A DNA stretch of 16,968 nt from positions 1-16,968 of the forward strand of contig JACRDV010000088.1 of the NCBI GenBank assembly GCA_024860865.1, read 5' to 3'. The position numbers and the translations under genes were made by a program. Positions 1 to 8,080 of this stretch are shown in pieces. The notes beneath the pieces are model-generated. The model ran no database searches and was not told the DNA's origin. It was given only the letters and a program-made list of their open reading frames with translations. Source of the DNA: JACRDV01 sp024860865 [NCBI: Methanobacteriota archaeon]. Its GTDB lineage: Archaea > JACRDV01. How positions within the stretch are numbered: the first letter of the stretch is position 1; the number at the start of each line of letters is the position of its first letter.

Positions 1-311
1 AGCGCCTCACCTGATTTAAAACGTTTGTCTTGGCGCGCATAGCTGAGGTATGGTATTATAGCTGTGACTTTTTTTGCACCGTGATCAGAGGCAATGTCTA
101 AGATAAAAAGTAGCTCGATTAAATGATCATTTTGCGGGCGATAAGTCGATTGGATTACCGTTACTTCTTGATCTTTCATTTCACAAGCAACTTGCACATA
201 TAGTTCCCCGTCAGGGAACTTCTTTACTAAAGGGGCTGAAAATTCAACATCTAGCTCTTTTGCAACTTTAGTAGCAAGCTCTTGAGAAGCAGATCCGCCT
301 ATAATGATCAT
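1..311 (-). CDS. prs: Ribose-phosphate pyrophosphokinase (PRPP synthetase), N-terminal part
   Basis: The enzyme makes 5-phosphoribosyl-1-pyrophosphate from ribose 5-phosphate and ATP, feeding purine, pyrimidine, histidine and tryptophan synthesis in the cytosol. The minus strand reads MIIIGGSASQELATKVAKEL, then FPDGELYVQV and YARQDKRFKSGEA. FPDGE and YARQD..F..GE are the signature blocks of the family's N-terminal half (substrate and ATP binding). About 103 residues are visible; the rest of a roughly 285-residue archaeal enzyme lies left of the window. The ATG at 311-309 is preceded by GAGGT with a 4-nt gap, which fixes the start. It is divergent from lonB. The family assignment is secure; the metabolic role is established knowledge. 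Confidence 0.93.
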   Translation of the reverse strand, partial: MIIIGGSASQELATKVAKELDVEFSAPLVKKFPDGELYVQVACEMKDQEVTVIQSTYRPQNDHLIELLFILDIASDHGAKKVTAIIPYLSYARQDKRFKSGEA

Positions 312-555
312 TTTAACCTCTAAAAAATATATTAATTCGAATAAAAAACTATTCTTTTAGCAGAAAAGTTGGATAGGTAAAAATTTTAAATAAGAGATAA
401 GATACTAATTTAAGCCTAAAAATGCTATATGAATTAGTTTCTTTAGAGTATTTACTCGTACAATAATCTTAATTTGAGATAAAGCTTATTTTAAAGAAGA
501 ACAATATTAAACAAACCATATTGGTTGAAAAGCTTACCTTAAGAATGGTATAAAA
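312..555. promoter_or_regulatory. Divergent prs/lonB intergenic region with promoter elements
   Basis: This is 244 nt of AT-rich DNA between divergent start codons, with no credible ORF. It must hold both promoters. A TATA-like stretch on the plus strand (ATTTTAAAG, about 488-496) lies at a reasonable distance for lonB transcription starting near 520. TTTTAAATAA at 384-393 is another candidate and is nearly symmetric. AAAGCTTA occurs twice (481-488 and 529-536). Promoter positions are inferred from composition only. Confidence 0.4.
514..526. promoter_or_regulatory. Perfect palindrome AACCATATTGGTT upstream of lonB (candidate operator)
   Basis: The two 5-nt arms AACCA and TGGTT are exactly complementary around a TAT centre, 30 nt upstream of the lonB ATG. 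This is near the transcription start expected from the TATA-like stretch at about 488-496, where a repressor would act. The symmetry is seen directly; the regulatory role is inference and the regulator is unknown. Confidence 0.3.
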
Positions 556-3500
556 ATGAAAGAAGTTAACACTAATATTAAAACAACAGAAGAAATTCAA
601 ATCCCAAAGAAATTAATTGAGCAAGTTATAGGCCAAGACCAAGCAGTTGAGGTCATTAAGAAAGCTGCTGTACAAAAGCGCCATGTGTTGCTAGTTGGGG
701 AGCCCGGAACAGGAAAATCTATGCTTGGACTTGCGATGGCAGAATTGCTTCCAAAAGAAGAACTTCAAGATATTTTAGTGTATCCCGGCATTGAAGATAA
801 GAATAACCCAGAAATCAAAGTTGTGCCAGCTGGTGAAGGCAAGCAGATAGTCTCAAAAGCTCGCTTCAGGTCAAAAGAAGGTGAGAGGAAAAAACATCTT
901 TTTGGAACTTTGATTATTTTTGGCATTCTATTCCTCGGATTAGTGACTTGGGTTCAATCAAAATCTCCAACTGGTTTTTTAGTAGCTATGTTAGTTGCTG
1001 TAATGGTTTTCATAGCACTTGGAACTATTCGAGTTAGAGAAGAAGTTGAATCCCCAAAACTTTTGGTTAGCAATCAACCTGATACTATCGCTCCATTCGT
1101 TGATGGAACGGGCGCTCATGCTGGGGCGCTTCTTGGAGATGTGAGGCACGATCCCTTCCAGTGTATTCCAGATTATGAACAGGTTCAATTGCCAAACGGA
1201 AGGCCGATTAAAATTAGTAAACTATTGGATAGGTTTTTCGAGGATAAGCACCCCGAAGAAATAGAGTTACATCCTAATCAGCAGTTCCAAGTACTGGCAG
1301 GCTTTGATGATAAGTTCGGATTTATAAAAGCAAATGTTGTAAAAGTATTCAGAAGATTTTATGATGGGGCATTAATTGAACTCGAAACTAGGCGTGGTTA
1401 TAAGATAAGGGTGACGCCTAACCATCCAATAGCGATTTTTAATGCTAACGGGACTGTGAAATATATTGAAGCAACACGAATTAAAAAAGGAATATTAAGT
1501 ATTGTACCTTACAAGCTACCAATCGAAACTAAAGAAATATTGAATAAAGAAAAACTACTGCTCTATGCGGACATACTGGCAGATGGTTACGTTGGTGAAA
1601 GAAGTGTAATCTTCAAGCTCAGACGGGAGTTTAAAATAAAATGGATTCTGACTCATATCCAAGCTTGCGGACTTAAGCCGAATGTACTAGTCCGAAATAA
1701 AGATACACTTATCTATATTAATTCAGCAGAGTTTGTTAGAGAATTAAGCCGCATCGGACTGTTAGAAGATGGTAAGAAAAAAATACCCTCAATTATTTTT
1801 GACCAGCCTGCAAAGAATATCAAAACGTTCATAGCAGAATACTTTGCAATAGATGGATACGTTGGTAAGCAAGGTCAGTTTGAACTCATATCAAAAGAAT
1901 TAATCAGCGATTTTGTATCACTCCTGCTCAAAATAGGCATAAAGGCTAAGGTAAGAGAAAGGATAGATAGAGGATTTGGAAAAGGAAAAATCCAGCCGGA
2001 ACTTATTTTCTCCAATTATGAGTTTGCTAAATTTTACTACCCTACAACAATAAATCCATATCATAGACAGAACTTGAGAAAGTATCTCAGAGAAACAAGA
2101 AGTACACATGTGACATATGATGATAACATACCACTCGGTTTTGATGTTTTAGAAAGATTGAGAGATGCAATTGGACTAAGTAGGGCGCGAATACATAAAA
2201 GCTACTATGCTATGAATCCTAAGGTGGATACATATACCACCCCAACAAGAGGTTTGCTCCGGCATGTAGTTTCAGTTTTTCAACAACATTTGAATTGTTC
2301 TGAGTTTTATAAATTGAGAGACATCGTATATGGAAGTTATGGGTTTGATGAAATTGTTAACCTGCGTTTAGTTCGCTATAAGGGCTATGTGTATAACGTG
2401 ACAACAACGACCGGGAACTACTTAGTAAATAATATTCTAACCCACAATTCCGGCGGACTCGAAACGCCAGCACACGAGAGAGTTGAGGCAGGAGCGATCC
2501 ATAGAGCGCACAAAGGAGTATTATTTATTGATGAGATAGCGACCCTTGGACCTAGGAGCCAACAAGAGTTACTCACTGCAATGCAAGAGAAAGCATATCC
2601 GATCACTGGCCAAAGCGAGAGAAGTTCCGGTGCGATGACAAGAACAAAGCCAGTTCCATGCGACTTCATTTTGATAGCGGCAGGCAATCTACCAGTTGTA
2701 GAAAAAATGCATCCAGCTTTGAGATCTAGGATGCGCGGTTATGGTTATGAGGTTTATATGAATGACACTATACCTGATACTCCGGAAAACCAAGAGAAAC
2801 TTGCTAGATTTGTTGCTCAAGAGGTAATTAAAGATGGCAAAATTCCCCACTTCGCTAAAGAAGCTGTAGAGGAGATAATTAGAGAGGCCAGGCGCAGGTC
2901 AGGTAGAAAAGGCCATCTAACCCTTAGGCTTAGAGACCTTGGTGGGCTGATTAGAGCAGCTGGAGATATTGCAAGGTCAAAGAGTGCCAAATATGTTGAA
3001 CTTGAACATGTACTTGCTGCTAAAGATACTGCTAGGACTCTTGAGAAACAGCTTGCTGATAGATTCATTGAACGCAAGAAGGAGTATCAAGTTTTTAAGA
3101 CGGTTGGGGCTGAAGTTGGGAGAGTTAATGGATTAGCTGTAATTGGTCCAGATTCTGGTGTTATTCTTCCAATAGTTGCAGAAGTGGCACCTGCTCTCAG
3201 CAGGGAAGAGGGAAGAGTAATTGCTACTGGCAAGCTCGGTGAAATTGCAAAAGAAGCTGTTCAAAATGTGAGCGCCTTGATTAAAAAATACACGGGTCAA
3301 AATATCAAAGACTATGATATTCATGTTCAATTTATCATGTCTCATGAGGGAGTTGAAGGTGACTCCGCTTCTATCTCAGTTGCTACAGCAGTCTTTTCAG
3401 CTTTAGAAGGAGTTCCAGTTGACCAAAGTGTTGCTATGACAGGTTCATTGAGCGTTCGCGGCGAGGTTCTGCCAGTGGGTGGAACTACTCCAAAAATAGA

Positions 3501-3744
3501 AGCTGCAGTTGAGGCGGGGATCAAAAAGGTTTTAGTGCCGAAGGCCAATGAAAAAGAAGTATTTCTTGAAGAAAAGAAAATAGGGAAAGTAGAGGTCATC
3601 CCAGTTGAAAGCATTACGGACGTTCTAGAGCATGCATTGGTTTGGAGGGATAAAAAAGACTTACTGGCTAAACTCCGTGAATTGGCAGCTAAAACTATTC
3701 CTCGCATAGGCATTTTTGAAAGGGAAAAGCCAACACCGACATAG
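556..3744 (+). CDS. lonB: Archaeal LonB ATP-dependent membrane protease precursor containing an intein
   Basis: LonB is a membrane-anchored AAA+ serine protease that degrades unfolded or membrane proteins on the cytoplasmic side. In the 1062-residue precursor, Walker A GEPGTGKS is at 48-55. Two membrane segments (about 115-133 and 140-157) sit between Walker A and Walker B, the hallmark of archaeal LonB. The intein is 203-631, Walker B VLFIDE is 655-660, and the protease domain runs from about 845. The catalytic dyad is Ser937 (EGDSAS) and Lys980 (TTPKIEAA), 43 residues apart as in Lon enzymes. Removing the intein leaves 633 residues, a normal LonB length. Activity should need splicing, because the intein separates Walker A from Walker B. 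The ATG at 556 has only a weak ribosome binding site but begins just before the conserved IPKKLIEQVIGQDQAV block. It is followed by a T-rich terminator. Confidence 0.96.
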   Translation: MKEVNTNIKTTEEIQIPKKLIEQVIGQDQAVEVIKKAAVQKRHVLLVGEPGTGKSMLGLAMAELLPKEELQDILVYPGIEDKNNPEIKVVPAGEGKQIVSKARFRSKEGERKKHLFGTLIIFGILFLGLVTWVQSKSPTGFLVAMLVAVMVFIALGTIRVREEVESPKLLVSNQPDTIAPFVDGTGAHAGALLGDVRHDPFQCIPDYEQVQLPNGRPIKISKLLDRFFEDKHPEEIELHPNQQFQVLAGFDDKFGFIKANVVKVFRRFYDGALIELETRRGYKIRVTPNHPIAIFNANGTVKYIEATRIKKGILSIVPYKLPIETKEILNKEKLLLYADILADGYVGERSVIFKLRREFKIKWILTHIQACGLKPNVLVRNKDTLIYINSAEFVRELSRIGLLEDGKKKIPSIIFDQPAKNIKTFIAEYFAIDGYVGKQGQFELISKELISDFVSLLLKIGIKAKVRERIDRGFGKGKIQPELIFSNYEFAKFYYPTTINPYHRQNLRKYLRETRSTHVTYDDNIPLGFDVLERLRDAIGLSRARIHKSYYAMNPKVDTYTTPTRGLLRHVVSVFQQHLNCSEFYKLRDIVYGSYGFDEIVNLRLVRYKGYVYNVTTTTGNYLVNNILTHNSGGLETPAHERVEAGAIHRAHKGVLFIDEIATLGPRSQQELLTAMQEKAYPITGQSERSSGAMTRTKPVPCDFILIAAGNLPVVEKMHPALRSRMRGYGYEVYMNDTIPDTPENQEKLARFVAQEVIKDGKIPHFAKEAVEEIIREARRRSGRKGHLTLRLRDLGGLIRAAGDIARSKSAKYVELEHVLAAKDTARTLEKQLADRFIERKKEYQVFKTVGAEVGRVNGLAVIGPDSGVILPIVAEVAPALSREEGRVIATGKLGEIAKEAVQNVSALIKKYTGQNIKDYDIHVQFIMSHEGVEGDSASISVATAVFSALEGVPVDQSVAMTGSLSVRGEVLPVGGTTPKIEAAVEAGIKKVLVPKANEKEVFLEEKKIGKVEVIPVESITDVLEHALVWRDKKDLLAKLRELAAKTIPRIGIFEREKPTPT
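1162..2448 (+). mobile_element. LonB intein with LAGLIDADG homing endonuclease
   Basis: This is a 429-residue insertion in frame between ...RHDPFQ and SGGLETPAHE, a highly conserved LonB segment. It begins with Cys1 (CIPDYEQVQL, block A). Block B is RVTPNHPI with the T85-x-x-H88 motif. Two dodecapeptides, LYADILADG (134-142) and FIAEYFAIDG (223-232), both keep the catalytic-position aspartate (D141, D231). The C-terminal blocks are VYNVTTTTGNYLVN and NILTHN, ending in His428-Asn429, with Ser as the +1 extein residue. All residues needed for standard class 1 splicing and for endonuclease metal binding appear present, so it is probably functional and potentially mobile. Boundaries are certain to the codon. 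Activity is inferred. Confidence 0.95.
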
Positions 3745-3770
3745 ATTTTGGTTAAATTTAAAAATACAAC

Positions 3771-3810
3771 TTTTTTCTTTTTTCAAACTTTTTAACTCTC
3801 CCAATTTTTT
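3771..3810 (+). terminator. T-tract terminator downstream of lonB
   Basis: Three successive T-runs (3771-3783 interrupted by one C, 3789-3793, 3805-3810) begin 26 nt after the lonB stop. Archaeal RNA polymerase terminates at such U-tracts without needing a hairpin. They separate lonB from tldD. Confidence 0.5.
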
Positions 3811-3865
3811 GGTTTTTAAAGGCAAAATTTTTAAGTTTAAATTTAAAATGTTTTAAGGTGGAAAA

Positions 3866-5242
3866 GTGGGAAATCCAGAAAAAATAATTGCTAATGTTAT
3901 TTCAAGTGGCGCGGAGTACGTTGACATTCGCATTTTTAGGGGAACAAGAACTTCACTTGAAATCCAAGAACAAAAAATCAAGGAAATTTTGACAGGATTT
4001 GAGCATGGAGCAGGTATTCGAGTTCTATTCAATGGCTCTTGGGGATTTGCTTCAACAAGCGATTTATCAAAATTAGATTCTGTAGCTGAGACCGCACTCA
4101 AACTCGCAAAATCAACTTCTAAGGTAAGTAAGCGCGAAAGCTTCAAGCTAGCATCAATTCGAGCAAAAAAGGATAGCTTTGTACTTAAAGTCGAAAAAGA
4201 CCCTAAGGATATTTCGATTGAGCGGAAAAAACAACTTCTAATAGATGTGGATACAGCAGCTAGAGCATTTCCTGAAGTAGTAAGTGTTAGAGCTAAATAT
4301 GCGGAAGGTGTTGGAACAGCGGCACTATTTACATCGGAGGGGACATCCATTGAAACTGAACTTACCAAAACAATAGTTGTTATCGAGGCAATTGCAAGAA
4401 GAAATAATAACCTTCAGTTTGGATATGAAACTGTTGGAGCATCAGCTGGATTTGAAGCGGTTGAAAATGCAAGCGTGCTTGGGAGAATTGCCGCTCAAAA
4501 AGCAGTTGAATTGCTCGGTGCAGAACACTGTCCGGCTGGAAAGTTTCCGATTATAATGGATCCAAAACTTACTGGAGTTTTTATTCATGAGGCTCTTGGG
4601 CATGCTGCTGAGGGCGACAATATCTTACAAAAGAATTCTGTGCTTGAAGGCAAACTTGGAACAAAGATTGGTTCTAAATATGTAACAGTTATCGATGATC
4701 CAACAATTAAAAATAGTTTTGGATTTTATCCTTATGATGACGAAGGAGTGAATGCAAGAAAAAATATAATAGTGAAAGACGGGATTTTGACTTCATACTT
4801 ACATTCGCGTGAAACAGCTTCTAAATTAAAATCTGAATCAACTGGAAATGCTAGAGCAGAAGGCTATCATGCTAAACCCATCGTTAGAATGAGCAATACA
4901 TACATCGAGCCAGGTAATTGGACATTTGAGGAAATGATTGAAGATATTAATCTTGGAGTTTATGTTAAGGGTTTGCGCGGAGGTCAAGTAGATCCAGCGA
5001 AGGGTTTATTCCAATTTGCTGCTGAATGCGGTTATTTAATAGAAAAAGGCAAACTCACTAAAACTCTACGAAATATTGCATTCTCCGGCGAGACTCTTAA
5101 CATTTTAGAGAGAGTTGATGCCGTTGGAAAAGATTTTCAACTTAGCCCTGGTATGTGTGGGAAACTCGGGCAATTAGCAGCAACAGGAGATGGAGGCCCG
5201 CATGTTAGAGTTTCAGAAGCTTTAGTTGGTGGCTTGGGATGA
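3866..5242 (+). CDS. tldD: TldD family metalloprotease, catalytic subunit
   Basis: TldD is the catalytic partner of the TldD/TldE heterodimer, a cytosolic zinc peptidase that trims unfolded or modified peptides. In bacteria it matures microcin B17 and degrades CcdA. The 458-residue protein has HEALGH at 241-246, the HExxxH zinc and catalytic motif, followed by AAEGD. A late PGMCGKLGQ holds Cys431, equivalent to the third zinc ligand. The start is GTG at 3866, preceded by GGTGG (3857-3861) with a 4-nt gap; no better ATG is available. Its stop overlaps the tldE start (ATGA), so the two are translationally coupled as expected for a 1:1 complex. Family call secure; the archaeal substrate is unknown. 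Confidence 0.95.
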   Translation: MGNPEKIIANVISSGAEYVDIRIFRGTRTSLEIQEQKIKEILTGFEHGAGIRVLFNGSWGFASTSDLSKLDSVAETALKLAKSTSKVSKRESFKLASIRAKKDSFVLKVEKDPKDISIERKKQLLIDVDTAARAFPEVVSVRAKYAEGVGTAALFTSEGTSIETELTKTIVVIEAIARRNNNLQFGYETVGASAGFEAVENASVLGRIAAQKAVELLGAEHCPAGKFPIIMDPKLTGVFIHEALGHAAEGDNILQKNSVLEGKLGTKIGSKYVTVIDDPTIKNSFGFYPYDDEGVNARKNIIVKDGILTSYLHSRETASKLKSESTGNARAEGYHAKPIVRMSNTYIEPGNWTFEEMIEDINLGVYVKGLRGGQVDPAKGLFQFAAECGYLIEKGKLTKTLRNIAFSGETLNILERVDAVGKDFQLSPGMCGKLGQLAATGDGGPHVRVSEALVGGLG

Positions 5243-6555
5243 TTGACATAGCTAACTCTTGTGTTAAATATGCCCTCAAGCTTGGAGCTCAATCAGCTGA
5301 AGCGTTTGCTGGAAACTATGATGTATTGCGCGTCAGCATAAGTAAGGGCGAAGTTGAAACTGGCAAGAGAACAATCGGCAGTGGAGTTGGTGTGCGTGCG
5401 GTCATAGATGGCAGCATCGGGTTTTCGTACACTAGCGACATTTCAAAACTAGAAAAAGTGGTTGAAGAAGCAATTAAATTTGCAAAAGTTGGAGACAAGG
5501 ATCCTTCATTCAAAAGTCTGCCACATCCATCAGAGTACCCAATAGTTAAAGGAACCTTCGACAATAAAATTGAAGAACTTAGTATAGAGGATTCGCTTGA
5601 GTTTGTTCAAACAATGATTTTAGCAGCAAAGAATGTTTCTCCTTCAATCAAAGTTCCAGTTGGAGAATTTATAAGCAATAAAGAAGAAATTTTTATAGCA
5701 AATTCAGAGGGAATTGAGGCTACCGATAAAGGCACATATGTAGAAGCTAGTTTAAATGCAATGATTAAAAATAGTGGAGAAGTATCCACGGCGATCGAAT
5801 ATTTCGCTTCAAGAAAATTTGATTTGGATCCATCTCTAGTTGGGGAGAAAGCTGCTAGTCTAGCTCTCAAATCTCTTAATAGTAAAAAAATTGAAACCCA
5901 GGAAACTCAGGCAATTCTTGAGCCATTTGCAGTTACAGAGTTACTTGAAAGTATCTTTATTCCAGCTTTAAGTGCCGAAGCTGTTCAGCAAAATGAGTCA
6001 ATTTACAAAAACAAACTTGGTGAGCAAATTGTTTCTCCAATTTTAACAGTGGTAGATGATGGGACATTGGGATTAAAAACCAGTATTTTTGATGGAGAAG
6101 GAACGCCATCTAAAAGAACACTTATTATTGAGAATGGAATTTTGAGATCATATTTATATGACTCTTATACAGCCGGCAAAGATGGTGTGGAAAGCACTGG
6201 CAATGCTATTAGAAGTTCATATGCTACAATACCCAAAATTGGCCCCACGAATTTTATAATTCAACCAAAGGTTTCCTATGAAAAACTCGTTTCTGAAGTT
6301 AGAGATGGCATATTAATTACTGGAACAATTGGGGCACATACAGGAAATCCTATTTCTGGCGATTTTTCGGTTGAAACAAGGAACGCATTTAAAATTGAAA
6401 AAGGAGAGATAGTTTATCCAGTAAAACAAATTATGTTGGTTGGAAATATTTTTGAGCTTTTAAAAGAAGTTGATGGAATCGGGGACAATGCTAGACAAAT
6501 TGACTCGGTTTTCTCTCCTTCCATTCGTATTTCCAAAGCTAAGTTTGTAAGCTAA
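5239..6555 (+). CDS. tldE: TldE/PmbA family protein, non-catalytic partner of TldD
   Basis: TldE (PmbA) shares the TldD fold but lacks the zinc motif, and it forms the channel or scaffold half of the heterodimer. This 438-residue protein aligns by eye with TldD throughout: GSGVGVRAVIDGSIGFSYTS resembles GAGIRVLFNGSWGFASTS of the upstream gene, and both have STGNA. No HExxxH or late metal-binding Cys is present, which separates it from TldD. The C-terminal region VGNIFELLKEVDGIGDNA is typical of PmbA. Its ATG overlaps the tldD TGA by 4 nt. It is the last gene of the operon. Confidence 0.94.
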   Translation: MIDIANSCVKYALKLGAQSAEAFAGNYDVLRVSISKGEVETGKRTIGSGVGVRAVIDGSIGFSYTSDISKLEKVVEEAIKFAKVGDKDPSFKSLPHPSEYPIVKGTFDNKIEELSIEDSLEFVQTMILAAKNVSPSIKVPVGEFISNKEEIFIANSEGIEATDKGTYVEASLNAMIKNSGEVSTAIEYFASRKFDLDPSLVGEKAASLALKSLNSKKIETQETQAILEPFAVTELLESIFIPALSAEAVQQNESIYKNKLGEQIVSPILTVVDDGTLGLKTSIFDGEGTPSKRTLIIENGILRSYLYDSYTAGKDGVESTGNAIRSSYATIPKIGPTNFIIQPKVSYEKLVSEVRDGILITGTIGAHTGNPISGDFSVETRNAFKIEKGEIVYPVKQIMLVGNIFELLKEVDGIGDNARQIDSVFSPSIRISKAKFVS

Positions 6556-6565
6556 ATTTCTATAA

Positions 6566-6585
6566 CATCCTAAATTGTTAGGTGT
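6566..6585. terminator. Hairpin just after tldE
   Basis: CCTAA (6569-6573) and TTAGG (6578-6582) pair around an ATTG loop. The stem can extend outward by three pairs with a one-base bulge. It lies 13 nt after the tldE stop and just beyond the stop of a small minus-strand ORF. There is no strong T-run after it on the plus strand, so a terminator role is uncertain. Confidence 0.25.
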
Positions 6586-6590
6586 CACAT

Positions 6591-6692
6591 CTATACTTTA
6601 TAGACTACAAGTTTGCTTCCCGTTACCGGTACATATTGTTTCATTTGGAACTCTTTCAGCACTTCACTTCTGACGCACCAGATACAAGTCAA
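6591..6692 (-). CDS. Possible small Cys-rich protein (33 residues) in the tldE-radical SAM spacer
   Basis: The 6556-6784 spacer is less AT-rich than other spacers here and contains a minus-strand frame ending at 6591. From a TTG at 6692-6690 it reads LTCIWCVRSEVLKEFQMKQY, then VPVTGSKLVVYKV. The CxxC (CIWC), the K/E/V-rich composition and the clean basic-aliphatic C-terminus look coding rather than random. The start is not convincing: there is no ATG before residue 17 and a stop lies 10 nt upstream of the TTG. It could be a small zinc-binding protein or the tail of a decayed gene. I recognise no family. Confidence 0.22.
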   Translation of the reverse strand: MTCIWCVRSEVLKEFQMKQYVPVTGSKLVVYKV

Positions 6693-6784
6693 GCAGGATT
6701 CTCAAAGTAGGTAGTGAGCGAGACTTAATATTACTTAAAACTATAACGTATAACAGGAACTGCGAGATTTCTGAGGGTATTTAC

Positions 6785-7876
6785 ATGTGGAAATTTCTTC
6801 GGCCAGACGCAGTTGAAATACTAGAAGACAAGCGAGTTCAGAAATCGCTAGCAAGATACTTCAGCGTAATGTTTGATAAAAAGCCAGCAAAGTACATGAT
6901 TACCCGAAGATTTCCAACTGGTATTGATTTTTCAGCTACAACTGAGAACCTTTGGAAAGCACATGATGATTTGATCAAAGATTTTGAAAAAATTCAGAAA
7001 CAAGTTGATGAAGGAAAACTTTCACTTGACCAACTTGAACCTGGAAAAGTTTCTTTACTTGATTTAAAAATTGAGATAGCTAAAAGGATTTTAAAGAATT
7101 GCCATTTTTGTGAGCGCCGTTGTGGAGTTGACAGAACAGCTGGAAAGAAGGGATTTTGTCAGGCGGGAGTTGAAGCAAGGATCGCTTCTGAGTTTCTACA
7201 TCACGGAGAGGAACCCGAGCTTGTGCCCTCCTATACTATTTTCTTTTGTGGTTGTTCATTTTATTGTATTCACTGCCAAAATTGGACTATTTCTAGATGG
7301 GTTGAGCCTGGTTGGCCGGCAACGCCGCAAGATATTGCCAAAATGGTTGATAAGAGAAGACATGAAGGAGCTCGAAACGTTAATTGGGTTGGTGGTAGTC
7401 CAACACCTAACTTACACAATATTCTCGAGTCATTAAAATATTTTCGAGTGAATATACCATCGGTTTGGAACAGCAACATGTACATGAGTGAAGAAGCGAT
7501 GAAACTACTACACGGTACTGTTGACGTATACTTAACTGACCTAAAATATGGAAATAGTGAATGTGCGCTTAAACTTTCTAAAGTAAAGAGTTATTGGGAG
7601 ATTGCAACCAGAAATCATATTATTGCATCGCGACAGGCAGAGTTGATTATTAGGCAACTAGTTTTGCCAGGGCACTTAGAGTGCTGCACTAAGCCAGCTT
7701 TAAGTTGGATTGCTAAAAACTTAGGACCAGATGTAAGGACTAACGTTCTATTTCAATATCGCCCGGAATTCAAGGCTTATGAATACGAGGGGATGAATAG
7801 AAGACTCACTATGCAGGAGATTAAACGAGCCATGGAGTTCGCAAATGAAGCTGGTTTAAAGAACTTGTTATTTTAG
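6785..7876 (+). CDS. Radical SAM protein related to pyruvate formate-lyase activating enzymes (PflX/COG1313-like)
   Basis: This is a predicted cytosolic iron-sulfur enzyme that cleaves S-adenosylmethionine to form a radical; its substrate is not known. In the 363-residue product, CGCSFYCIHCQNW at 155-167 contains the CxxxCxxC cluster motif (C157, C161, C164) followed by the QNW seen in PflA-type activases. Upstream, CHFCERRC (C106, C109, C113) and GFC (C125) form a second four-cysteine set, as in COG1313-type proteins. WVGGSPTPN at 201-209 corresponds to the SAM-contacting GGEPT-like strand. ATG at 6785 has GAGGGT 6 nt upstream (6773-6778). It stands alone, with no glycyl-radical partner in the window. 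It is convergent with the phosphatase operon. Family level is confident; PflX equivalence is inferred. Confidence 0.82.
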   Translation: MWKFLRPDAVEILEDKRVQKSLARYFSVMFDKKPAKYMITRRFPTGIDFSATTENLWKAHDDLIKDFEKIQKQVDEGKLSLDQLEPGKVSLLDLKIEIAKRILKNCHFCERRCGVDRTAGKKGFCQAGVEARIASEFLHHGEEPELVPSYTIFFCGCSFYCIHCQNWTISRWVEPGWPATPQDIAKMVDKRRHEGARNVNWVGGSPTPNLHNILESLKYFRVNIPSVWNSNMYMSEEAMKLLHGTVDVYLTDLKYGNSECALKLSKVKSYWEIATRNHIIASRQAELIIRQLVLPGHLECCTKPALSWIAKNLGPDVRTNVLFQYRPEFKAYEYEGMNRRLTMQEIKRAMEFANEAGLKNLLF

Positions 7877-7899
7877 TAGACGGAAGGACCATAAAAAGA

Positions 7900-8072
7900 T
7901 CACAATTGAATATAGAAAATAATTGCAAGGATTATTTTCCAACCCAAATCAATGATGGCATCGTAAGTTGTTGGCAACCGCTTAGTGCGAATAATATAGA
8001 GTAACGTAACTAAGGATGCTAAAGCCAACTATCAAGAAAATAGTTCGTTTTAAGTTTATCACTTAATTCCAT
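7900..8072 (-). pseudogene. Frame-disrupted small membrane protein downstream of the PAP2 gene
   Basis: An ATG at 8072-8070, 8 nt after the PAP2 stop, opens a frame reading MELSDKLKTNYFLDSWL before TAG. A second frame immediately after that point reads LALASLVTLLYIIRTKRL and continues PTTYDAIIDLGWKII to a stop at 7900. Joined by a one-nucleotide shift they give a protein of about 58 residues with two hydrophobic segments flanking a basic turn. A GTG in a third frame (VINLKRTIFLIVGF...) could be the start instead, so which frame was original is unclear. The spacing suggests it was the third gene of the glycosyltransferase-PAP2 operon. It is either a recent frameshift or a sequencing error. No family recognised. 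Confidence 0.4.
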
Positions 8073-8080
8073 CTCATGTT

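Noticed and set aside
3342-3713. A 123-codon minus-strand frame over the LonB protease domain
   Set aside because: Antisense shadow of strongly conserved coding sequence; no motif of its own.
7110-7436. A 108-codon plus-strand frame inside the radical SAM gene
   Set aside because: It lies wholly within the well-supported 6785-7876 gene in another frame, covering its cysteine motifs, and has no recognisable domain.
7900-8028. Resemblance of LPTTYDAIIDLGWKIIL to the C-terminus of NuoH-type membrane subunits (P..YD....LGWK)
   Set aside because: The match is short and from memory, there is no upstream NuoH frame, and the operon position favours a small standalone membrane protein.
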